Assembly: GCA_904501775.1 (NCBI GenBank)
Contig: CAJGCJ010000004.1
Coordinates: 1-37,532 of the forward strand
DNA length: 37,532 nucleotides
Direction: 5' to 3'
Origin: an uncultured Bacteroidaceae bacterium
Lineage (GTDB): Bacteria; Bacteroidota; Bacteroidia; Bacteroidales; Bacteroidaceae
In this document: piece after piece, positions 31,277-37,532 of the stretch
Layout of the letters: each line of letters starts with the position of its first letter
Numbering within the stretch: the stretch's first letter is position 1
The notes under the pieces: generated by a model
Seen by the model: the letters and a program-made list of their open reading frames with translations, nothing else
Databases searched by the model: none
What the model was told of the DNA's origin: nothing
Made by a program: the position numbers and the translations under genes

Positions 31277-31978
31277 ATGAGCAGTATACGCAAAGTTTTC
31301 GGCTTGACATTGTTGGGCATTCTCATATGTCTGACACCTCCTGTATCTGCCGAAGAACTTGAGTATAGATACGAGGTGGGTGGAATGACCGGAGGCTCTT
31401 TTTATATGGGTGATGCCAACTATTCGGCACTGTTCAGGGAGATGAATCTTATGGGCGGTATTGTGTGGCGTTATAATTTGAACTTGCGTATGGCGGTAAA
31501 GGCTAATCTTGCAATTGCAGGAATATCGGGTGCCACTACATACGACAGCAACAAGTTTCCCGGTGGCGATACCGAGTTTTCGCGTACGATCTATGACTTG
31601 GGCGCGCAGTTCGAGTATAACTTTTTAGCCTATGGAACAGGTGGGGGATACAAGCGTACACATCGCCTGACACCATATATACTTGGCGGATTGGGGCTTA
31701 CTTTTGCTCCTGAGCCTGTAGACAATGTCTTTACAGTGAACATCCCGGTGGGAATAGGCGTGAAGTACAAGTTCGCTCCGCGCTTCAATTTGGGATGTGA
31801 AATGTCGTTCCGTTTTACATTAAGTGATAAGCTTGATGTTACAAAGAACAATGCTCCGTACCTCGAGGACCCTTATGGTATAAAGAGCGACGGTTTGAAG
31901 AACAAGGACAGTTATGCCTTTTTTGCAATATTTTTAACATACGATATATCTCCAAAATACAGGGAGTGTAATAATTGA
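31277..31978 (+). CDS. porG: PorG-like (DUF6089) outer membrane beta-barrel
   Basis: A 233-residue small beta-barrel with a signal peptide at 1-25 (PPVSA|EE). The mature part starts YRYEVGGMTGGSFYMGDANYS, the family's opening motif, and continues with strands for an eight-stranded OmpA-like barrel (FEYNFLAYG, RLTPYILGGLGLTFAP, IPVGIGVKYKF, LGCEMSFRFT). In P. gingivalis, PorG is a type IX secretion component coded directly upstream of uppS, bamA and the skp/ompH genes, and that same order is found here. The stop is 8 bases before the uppS ATG. Confidence 0.85.
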   Translation: MSSIRKVFGLTLLGILICLTPPVSAEELEYRYEVGGMTGGSFYMGDANYSALFREMNLMGGIVWRYNLNLRMAVKANLAIAGISGATTYDSNKFPGGDTEFSRTIYDLGAQFEYNFLAYGTGGGYKRTHRLTPYILGGLGLTFAPEPVDNVFTVNIPVGIGVKYKFAPRFNLGCEMSFRFTLSDKLDVTKNNAPYLEDPYGIKSDGLKNKDSYAFFAIFLTYDISPKYRECNN

Positions 31979-31986
31979 TATACAAC

Positions 31987-32736
31987 ATGAATTATCTTGA
32001 GAAAATAGACAAGAATAATGTGCCTCAGCACATAGCGGTTATCATGGACGGTAACGGACGTTGGGCACAGCAGCGTGGATTGGACCGTTCTGCAGGTCAT
32101 CAGGAAGGTGTGGCAACAGTGCGTAAATTGGTCGAGAACGCTTTGAATTTGGGTGTCCGTTATCTGACACTCTATACATTCTCTACCGAGAACTGGAAAC
32201 GTCCTCAGGCCGAGGTCGCAGCCCTTATGGTTCTTCTGTTCGAGAGTGTCGAGGAAGAGATTTTCATGAAAAACAATGTTGCTTTCCGTGTCATTGGAGA
32301 TGTTGAGAAGTTGCCCGCAAACGTACTCGAGCGCCTTAGAGCCTGTGAAGAGCGTACAAGCAATAACGATGCAATGACAATGGTGGTGGCACTCAGCTAC
32401 TCATCAAAATGGGAAATAACAAATGCCGTACGCTCAATTGCACGCAGGGTTGCCGAAAACGAACTTTCAATAGAGGATATAGACGACAACCTGATATCGG
32501 ACTGCATGGTTACCAATTTTATGCCCGACCCCGATTTGTTGATACGCACAGGCAAGGAGCAACGTCTAAGCAACTTTCTCTTGTGGCAGTGTGCATATTC
32601 GGAATTCTACTTTACCGATGTGTTATGGCCCGATTTTGACAACAATGAATTGTGCAAAGCCGTTTACGAATATCAACAACGTCAGCGCCGCTATGGAAAG
32701 ACCGGCGAACAGGTTGTGAACGAAATGGCAAAATAA
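31987..32736 (+). CDS. uppS: Isoprenyl (undecaprenyl) diphosphate synthase
   Basis: A cis-prenyltransferase making the C55 carrier lipid for peptidoglycan and surface glycans. The ATG at 31987 gives 249 residues starting MNYLEKIDKNNVPQHIAVIMDGNGRWA, with the catalytic Asp at 21 in MDGNGRWA. A TTG at 31975 would add four residues and overlap porG. Further motifs: YLTLYTFSTENWKRP, and PDPDLLIRTGKEQRLSNFLLW with YSEFYFTDVLWPDF at the C-terminus. Confidence 0.96.
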   Translation: MNYLEKIDKNNVPQHIAVIMDGNGRWAQQRGLDRSAGHQEGVATVRKLVENALNLGVRYLTLYTFSTENWKRPQAEVAALMVLLFESVEEEIFMKNNVAFRVIGDVEKLPANVLERLRACEERTSNNDAMTMVVALSYSSKWEITNAVRSIARRVAENELSIEDIDDNLISDCMVTNFMPDPDLLIRTGKEQRLSNFLLWQCAYSEFYFTDVLWPDFDNNELCKAVYEYQQRQRRYGKTGEQVVNEMAK

Positions 32737-32764
32737 TTAATGGAAACAGATAAAACTGCATAAG

Positions 32765-35407
32765 ATGATATATAAGTCACTTTTGAGATTCATAATGATG
32801 TCATTGCTGCTGACCTTGTGTGTGGCAGAGATGTACAGTCAGACTAAGGTGGTGAATCCGACAATTCTCTATTCGGGAGCTCCCCGCAAATACACCATAG
32901 GGGGTATTAATCTCACCGGTGTCGACAACCACGAGCCTAATGTTATAATAGGCATCTCGGGCTTGTCGGTAGGCGACGAGGTGGTTGTTCCGGGTGAGGA
33001 TATTACATCGGCAATCAAGAGATATTGGAAGTTTGGTCTTTTCTCCGATGTCAGCATTACTGCCGACAGTATCATAGGCTCTAAATTATATATAGGAATA
33101 CATTTGAAGCAGAGCCCCCGAGTATCGCAGATAAATATCCGTGGTGTCAAAAAGAGCGAACGCGAAGATCTTGAAATGCAGATAGGTCTGATGAAAGGCA
33201 ATCAGATTACCCCGGATATGTCCAATCGTGCCAAGAGAATAGTGCAACGCTACTTTGCGGCAAAAGGATATAAGAATGTCGAGGTAAATATCCTGCAGCG
33301 TCCCGACGTCAATGCTGACAAGCAGGTGATTGTAGAGATTGATGTAGACAAGAAGGATAAGATAAAGGTACACAAGATTTACTTGAACGGCGTAGAGCAG
33401 CTTCCCGAGAAGAAAGTTCGCTATTCAATGAAGAAGACCCGCGAGAAGACTACATTCAAGAATTTCTGGCACACAATCTTCAGATCTAAGAAATATACCG
33501 ACGAACGTTACAACGAGGACAAGGATAATATAATATCCCTCTATAACGAACGCGGTTATCGCGATGCCATAATAGTGTCCGACAGTGTAGTACCGTTTGA
33601 TGACAGCAGTGTAGATATATATTTGAATATCGAAGAGGGTAACAAATATCATCTACGCAGCGTGAAATGGGTAGGTAACAGTGTTTACTCTACCGACCAG
33701 TTGAATTATCTTCTGGGTCTTAGCGCAGGAGATGTGTATAATCAGAAACAGCTCGACGAGCGTTTGAACACCGACGATTCATCGGTGAAGAACACCTATT
33801 TCGACAATGGTTATGTGTTCCTCAATGTCGTGCCAACCGAGGTAAGTGTCGAGAATGACTCTATCGACCTTGAGATTCGTATGCACGAAGGCTCGCCTGC
33901 AACCATAAACCGTGTAAAGATAAGCGGCAACGACCGTCTCTATGAAGAGGTCGTACGTCGCGAGTTGCGTACACTGCCCGGCAACCTCTTCTCAATGACA
34001 GCTGTAAAGCGCTCATATCAGGAGATTGCCAATATGGGCCATTTCGATGCCGAGAAGATCAACCCCAATATCGTACCCAACGAACAGACCGGTACAGTAG
34101 ATATCGACTGGGAACTTGTATCGAAGAGCAGCGACCAGATTGAGGTCTCTGCCGGATGGGGACAAACCGGTGTAATCGGTAAATTGTCGCTAAAGTTCAC
34201 CAACTTCTCTATGCGTAACCTCTTTGGCAAGGACCGTAACCGTCGCGGTATCATTCCGCAGGGTGACGGACAGACCCTCACCATAAGCGCGCAGTCGAAC
34301 GGTAGCTATTATCAGGCATATAGCGTTTCGTTCTTCGATCCATGGTTTGGCCGCAAACGTCCTAACTCATTCTCTATCTCGGCATTCATGTCGATACAGA
34401 CCGATGTCGCAAGCAGCTATTATAACTCGGCCTATTACAACAACTATTACAACTATCTCTATGGCTATGGTAATTACAACAACTATGGCTACGGATATAA
34501 TAATATGTCGTCGTACTACGACCCCGACAAATATCTGAAGATGTACGGTGTGTCAATCGGTTGGGGACGCCGTCTGCGTTGGCCCGATGACTTCTTCCGA
34601 TTCTCGGCCGAACTTAATTATCAGCTCTATTCGCTGAAGGACTGGCAGTACTTCCTTATCTCGGACGGTCATTGTAATAATATAAACCTTACACTTACAC
34701 TTGGACGTAACTCGGTCGACAATCCTATTTTCCCACGTACCGGCTCGGAGTTCTCGCTTACAACGACCTTTACACCCCCATATTCAAAGTGGGACAATAA
34801 GGACTATGCAAATCTTGCTTCAAATCCCAAGAGCCCGACATACAAGAGCGAGCTTCGCGATAAGCACAAATGGATAGAGTATTACAAGGTCAAGTTCAAG
34901 AGTAAGACTTATACCTCACTCACTGGCGGTGTCTACAATCTTGTGCTTATGACACGCGCCGATTTCGGTATTCTCGGCAGTTATGACAAGAACAAGAAAT
35001 CGCCCTTTGAGACATTCTACATGGGTGGTGACGGAATGAGCGGTTATTCTTATAACTATGCAACCGATATGATTGCCTTGCGCGGTTATGACAACGGTAG
35101 TCTTACACCCTATGGCTACGAGGGTTATGCCTACACACGCTTGGGTCTTGAGCTGCGCTTCCCCTTCATGCTGCAGACTGCAACAAACATATATGGTCTG
35201 GCCTTTGTTGAGGGTGGTAATGCGTGGACCGATGCAAGCAAGTTCAATCTGTTCGACCTGAAGAGAAGCGCCGGTTTCGGTGTACGTATCTTCTTGCAGA
35301 TGATTGGTCTTATCGGTATCGACTGGGCATACGGATTTGATAATCTCTTTGGCTCTTCACAGTATGGAGGCAGCCAGTTCCACTTTATTCTGGGACAAGA
35401 GTTCTGA
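32765..35407 (+). CDS. bamA: Outer membrane protein assembly factor BamA
   Basis: BamA inserts beta-barrels into the outer membrane. 880 residues with a signal peptide at about 1-26 (VAEMYS|Q). POTRA repeats occupy about 40-430, with the typical starts YTIGGINLTGV, SPRVSQINIRGVKKS, IKVHKIYLNGVEQLPEKK, YHLRSVKWVGNSVY and ATINRVKISGNDRLYE, so five are visible. The 16-stranded barrel follows, and the conserved loop-6 motif appears as LRGYDNGSLTP with Arg 773. It ends in HFILGQEF, a C-terminal aromatic as in barrel proteins. Residues 552-590 form a Tyr/Asn/Gly-rich insertion. The position between uppS and ompH is conserved in Bacteroidales. Confidence 0.96.
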   Translation: MIYKSLLRFIMMSLLLTLCVAEMYSQTKVVNPTILYSGAPRKYTIGGINLTGVDNHEPNVIIGISGLSVGDEVVVPGEDITSAIKRYWKFGLFSDVSITADSIIGSKLYIGIHLKQSPRVSQINIRGVKKSEREDLEMQIGLMKGNQITPDMSNRAKRIVQRYFAAKGYKNVEVNILQRPDVNADKQVIVEIDVDKKDKIKVHKIYLNGVEQLPEKKVRYSMKKTREKTTFKNFWHTIFRSKKYTDERYNEDKDNIISLYNERGYRDAIIVSDSVVPFDDSSVDIYLNIEEGNKYHLRSVKWVGNSVYSTDQLNYLLGLSAGDVYNQKQLDERLNTDDSSVKNTYFDNGYVFLNVVPTEVSVENDSIDLEIRMHEGSPATINRVKISGNDRLYEEVVRRELRTLPGNLFSMTAVKRSYQEIANMGHFDAEKINPNIVPNEQTGTVDIDWELVSKSSDQIEVSAGWGQTGVIGKLSLKFTNFSMRNLFGKDRNRRGIIPQGDGQTLTISAQSNGSYYQAYSVSFFDPWFGRKRPNSFSISAFMSIQTDVASSYYNSAYYNNYYNYLYGYGNYNNYGYGYNNMSSYYDPDKYLKMYGVSIGWGRRLRWPDDFFRFSAELNYQLYSLKDWQYFLISDGHCNNINLTLTLGRNSVDNPIFPRTGSEFSLTTTFTPPYSKWDNKDYANLASNPKSPTYKSELRDKHKWIEYYKVKFKSKTYTSLTGGVYNLVLMTRADFGILGSYDKNKKSPFETFYMGGDGMSGYSYNYATDMIALRGYDNGSLTPYGYEGYAYTRLGLELRFPFMLQTATNIYGLAFVEGGNAWTDASKFNLFDLKRSAGFGVRIFLQMIGLIGIDWAYGFDNLFGSSQYGGSQFHFILGQEF

Positions 35408-35436
35408 TAGGAGTGTTTAATTAAATAAAAGATGTT

Positions 35437-35952
35437 ATGAAAAAGTTCCTGTTTCTTATAATATTCTCGTGTATGGCTGCAGCAAGTTCCTATGCACAGA
35501 AATATGCTCTTATTGATATGGAATATGTACTCAAGAACATACCTGCTTATGAGCGTGCGAACGAACAACTTAACCAGCAGTCAAAGCGTTGGCAGGCCGA
35601 GGTGGATGAACTTGTGCAAAAGGCTCAGAACCTGTATAAGAAGTATCAGAGCGAGTCGATTTTTCTCAGTGATGAACAGCGTATCGAACGCGAAAAAGAG
35701 ATTCTCGAAACCGAGAAAGAGGCTGGTGAATTGAAACGCCTCTATTTCGGTCCAAGCGGCGAACTCTACAAGAAACGCGAAAGCCTGATGGCACCCATAC
35801 AAGATGAAATATACAACGCAGTAAAAGAGATAAGCGAAAAGAAGGGTTACTCTATGGTATTGGACCGTGCATCGGCAACAAGCATCATATATGCCTCGCC
35901 CAAGATAGACATAAGCAACGACGTTCTCTCTAAACTTGGCTATTCCAATTAA
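35437..35952 (+). CDS. ompH: OmpH/Skp-family periplasmic chaperone (first of three)
   Basis: 171 residues with signal peptide 1-20 (ASSYA|Q). The mature protein begins KYALIDMEYVLKNIPAYERANEQL, the OmpH start, followed by two long charged helices (about 45-120: RWQAEVDELVQKAQNLYKKYQSE...RIEREKEILETEKEAGELKRLY) forming a Skp-like coiled-coil tentacle, and the closing block IYNAVKEISEKKGYSMVLDRASATSIIYASPKIDIS. It should hold unfolded outer-membrane proteins on their way to BamA. 29 bases after bamA. Confidence 0.95.
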   Translation: MKKFLFLIIFSCMAAASSYAQKYALIDMEYVLKNIPAYERANEQLNQQSKRWQAEVDELVQKAQNLYKKYQSESIFLSDEQRIEREKEILETEKEAGELKRLYFGPSGELYKKRESLMAPIQDEIYNAVKEISEKKGYSMVLDRASATSIIYASPKIDISNDVLSKLGYSN

Positions 35953-35966
35953 TTATACTATCTTCG
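35936..35966 (+). promoter_or_regulatory. Possible internal promoter between the first and second ompH genes
   Basis: TATCTTCG at 35959-35966 with TTGG at 35936-35939, 19 bases upstream (just inside the end of the first ompH). The -7 element lies 45 bases before the second ompH ATG. It would allow the second and third ompH genes and murI to be expressed apart from bamA. Confidence 0.5.
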
Positions 35967-36011
35967 CGCCGTTGTAGATAATAAAGAACAAATATTAAAG
36001 ATTATAATTCC

Positions 36012-36527
36012 ATGAAAAAGATTTTAATTCTACTTTTGATGATGGCTCCTTTGAGCCTCTTTGCACAGAGCCAAAAGTTTGGTTTTGTTAATGCTGCCGA
36101 GGTAATGCAGCAGATGCCCGAGTTCTCTAAGGCACAGACAGAATTGCAGACATTGCAGAAACAGTATGCCGATGAGTTTGACCGCATGCGCAGTGAACTC
36201 GAGAAGAAGGGTGCCGAGTTCGAACAGTTGAAAGATTCACTCCCTGCAAATATTCTCCAGCGCCGTCAGACCGAGTTGCAGGATTTGTATGCACGCATGC
36301 AGCAGTACGAGCAGGAGAGCTACAACAACTTGCAGCAGGCACAGCAGGCAAAGATTGCCGAGGTGAGCAAGGTGTTGTCCGATGCGATACAGGCAGTAGG
36401 CCGTGATGGCGGTTATGTTTGCGTGTTCGACATTGCAAGTGGTATCCCCTACATCAGCGAGACTCTTTGCGAGGATGTAACTCCTAAGGTAAAGACAAAG
36501 TTGGGTCTTACCGGTGTTCAGAAGTAA
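36012..36527 (+). CDS. ompH: OmpH/Skp-family periplasmic chaperone (second of three)
   Basis: 171 residues, signal peptide 1-18 (SLFA|Q). Mature start QKFGFVNAAEVMQQMPEFSKAQTEL. The helical region (about 40-125) is rich in Gln and Glu (LEKKGAEFEQLKDSL, LYARMQQYEQESYNNLQQAQQAK) and is followed by VLSDAIQAVGRDGGYVCVFDIASGIPYIS. Same architecture and length as the first copy but only moderately similar, so the duplication is old. 59 bases after the first copy. Confidence 0.95.
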   Translation: MKKILILLLMMAPLSLFAQSQKFGFVNAAEVMQQMPEFSKAQTELQTLQKQYADEFDRMRSELEKKGAEFEQLKDSLPANILQRRQTELQDLYARMQQYEQESYNNLQQAQQAKIAEVSKVLSDAIQAVGRDGGYVCVFDIASGIPYISETLCEDVTPKVKTKLGLTGVQK

Positions 36528-36552
36528 CCGTCGGTGTAACAATATGACAGTA

Positions 36553-36590
36553 TAAGAGGGCGGCTGCAGAGTCTCCCTCTTAATTTATTA
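36553..36590 (+). terminator. Weak terminator-like hairpin before the third ompH
   Basis: Stem TAAGAGGG (36553-36560) with CCCTCTTA (36575-36582), a 14-base loop, then AATTTATTAAG without a strong T-run. Likely a partial terminator or processing site that lowers expression of the third ompH and murI relative to the second ompH. Confidence 0.5.
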
Positions 36591-36612
36591 AGAAAAGTGA
36601 TATTTTTCGGAT

Positions 36613-37242
36613 ATGCGTAAGTATCTATTTCTATTTTTGATGTTTACCCCCTTTGTCGCTTTCTCACAGGTGACATTCGGATATTATAAGCATAGTGAAC
36701 TTATTAAGCAGTTGCCGCAATATGCTCAGGCAGAGTCTGACTACAACGAACTGTTGACACGTTGTAACGAAGAGGTTGAAAGAAACGAGTACGAGTTGAA
36801 CCGTATCTATGTCTCTTTCTTGGAGGGTCGCAGCAAATTCCCCGAGCCCATTATGCGTAAGCGTCAGAAAGAACTGCAGGAGATGGTAGATAAGAGTATT
36901 CTCTTCAGAAATCAGATAAAGGAGTGGCTCGGCGAGGCGCGTGATTCATTGTTTGCACCACTTGAAGCTACAATAAAGGATGCTGTCAACAAGGTGTGCT
37001 TGCACAACAACTTGGCTTTCATAATAGATACCGACAAGGCCGGCTTTGCTGCAGTGAACCCTGCACTTGGTTTTGACGTTACAGAAGCAGTGCTTGCCAC
37101 AATTGCCAACAATGGAGAACCTCAGACTGTTATTGCCACAGGTAATCCTAAGAATGTCGCAGAACAGGGTGTTGTGCAGCCGACAGATTCGGTGATGCCT
37201 GCACCCGGGCAGAAAGAGGTTGTAAAGAGCGAAAAGGAATAA
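36613..37242 (+). CDS. ompH: OmpH/Skp-family periplasmic chaperone (third of three, extended C-terminus)
   Basis: 209 residues, signal peptide 1-18 (FVAFS|Q). Mature start VTFGYYKHSELIKQLPQYAQAESDY; helices about 35-110 (ELLTRCNEEVERNEYELNRIY, MRKRQKELQEMVDKSI), closing block IKDAVNKVCLHNNLAFIIDTDKAGFAAVNP. The last 40 residues are low-complexity (QTVIATGNPKNVAEQGVVQPTDSVMPAPGQKEV), a tail absent from the other two copies. The mature protein has two Cys in the OmpH body (in LTRCNEE and KVCLHNN). It ends 21 bases before murI. Confidence 0.94.
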   Translation: MRKYLFLFLMFTPFVAFSQVTFGYYKHSELIKQLPQYAQAESDYNELLTRCNEEVERNEYELNRIYVSFLEGRSKFPEPIMRKRQKELQEMVDKSILFRNQIKEWLGEARDSLFAPLEATIKDAVNKVCLHNNLAFIIDTDKAGFAAVNPALGFDVTEAVLATIANNGEPQTVIATGNPKNVAEQGVVQPTDSVMPAPGQKEVVKSEKE

Positions 37243-37263
37243 CTCTTTTAAGAAGATAATATA

Positions 37264-37532
37264 ATGGTAAATTTGCCACAGATGCCGGGCCCTATAGGAA
37301 TCTTCGATTCGGGCTACGGTGGTCTTACTATATACAACGAGATAAAGAGACTGTTGCCACAATATGACTATCTTTATATTGGGGACAATGCGCGTGCGCC
37401 ATATGGCACACGCTCGTTCGATGTGGTGTATGAATTTACACGTCAGGCAGTATCATTTCTTTTTGAATCGGGTTGCCATCTGGTGATTCTTGCATGTAAC
37501 ACAGCTTCGGCAAAGGCATTGCGTAATATTCA
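37264..37532 (+). CDS. murI: Glutamate racemase, N-terminal part (runs off the window)
   Basis: Makes D-glutamate for peptidoglycan. Only about 89 codons are inside the window, so the gene is cut by the right edge, not broken. From the ATG at 37264 the protein starts MVNLPQMPGPIGIFDSGYGG with the catalytic/substrate motif FDSGYGG (G/S-rich loop after Asp), then YIGDNARAPYGTRS (in place of the more usual DxAxxPYG) and VILACNTASA, which holds the first catalytic Cys. Position after the ompH cluster is conserved in Bacteroidales. Confidence 0.93.
   Translation, partial: MVNLPQMPGPIGIFDSGYGGLTIYNEIKRLLPQYDYLYIGDNARAPYGTRSFDVVYEFTRQAVSFLFESGCHLVILACNTASAKALRNI

Noticed and set aside
36601..36608. 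TATTTTTC as a promoter for the third ompH
   Set aside because: It lies only 5 bases before the ATG, leaving no room for a transcript start and ribosome binding.
1..37532. CRISPR array, insertion sequence, prophage, toxin-antitoxin or secondary-metabolite cluster
   Set aside because: No regularly spaced direct repeats, transposase, integrase or other marker proteins were found; the DNA is dense housekeeping and envelope genes.

Overview
The window reads as chromosomal core sequence of a Bacteroidales bacterium (phylum Bacteroidota). Genus cannot be fixed from the sequence alone. The support is (i) type IX secretion genes porU, porV and porG in the neighbourhoods known from Porphyromonas, (ii) the porG-uppS-bamA-ompH/skp-murI order, (iii) promoter-like elements of the Bacteroidota type (-7 TAnnTTTG, about 20 bases downstream of a weak TTTG), and (iv) start sites without strong Shine-Dalgarno sequences. 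No phage, insertion sequence, CRISPR array or defence island is visible. Genes are packed tightly and no stretch longer than about 300 bases lacks a gene.

Left edge (1-3461): an open frame starts outside the window. Its first ~140 codons are AT-rich and look like a DUF4838/alpha-glucuronidase-N type carbohydrate protein. They run in frame into the C-terminal half of an OstA/LptA-like protein. A 99-residue membrane-anchored protein and mutL follow. The abrupt junction near 410-440 is the oddest structure here: either a real recombination or an assembly chimera.

3462-9480: a highly expressed OmpA-type porin with promoter and terminator, two identical tRNA-Val(UAC) genes on a local duplication, then purB, rluB with an Arg/Gly/Asn-rich N-terminal tail, and asnS. 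9481-17954: manC facing a lytic transglycosylase, a divergent promoter region, an RlmL-like methyltransferase with a repeat-bearing basic tail, purD, and a string of overlapping genes (two membrane proteins, a metal-binding lipoprotein and its ABC ATPase, with no permease in sight). A 22-bp palindromic terminator closes this part.

17955-20840 (minus strand): yciH/SUI1, then pyrE, an SRPBCC-like protein and argH, the last three as one probable operon. 20967-27815 (plus): rex, an FAH-family hydrolase, porU, porV and ispF, ended by a strong terminator. 27825-29781: a metallophosphoesterase lipoprotein, whose correct start lies after that terminator, and ribD. 29886-37532: an envelope-biogenesis cluster with a DUF6242-like lipoprotein, porG, uppS, bamA, three tandem ompH/skp paralogues and the start of murI.

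Taken together, most of the window serves outer-membrane and cell-wall construction (OmpA, BamA, Skp, UppS, MurI, OstA, lytic transglycosylase) and type IX secretion, interleaved with purine, pyrimidine, arginine, riboflavin and isoprenoid biosynthesis. I see no clearly undescribed multi-gene system. The best leads are the chimeric left edge, the basic tails on two RNA-modification enzymes, a recurrent TATCTTCGC promoter variant, the Tyr/Asn-rich insertion in BamA, and the corrected start of the phosphoesterase lipoprotein.
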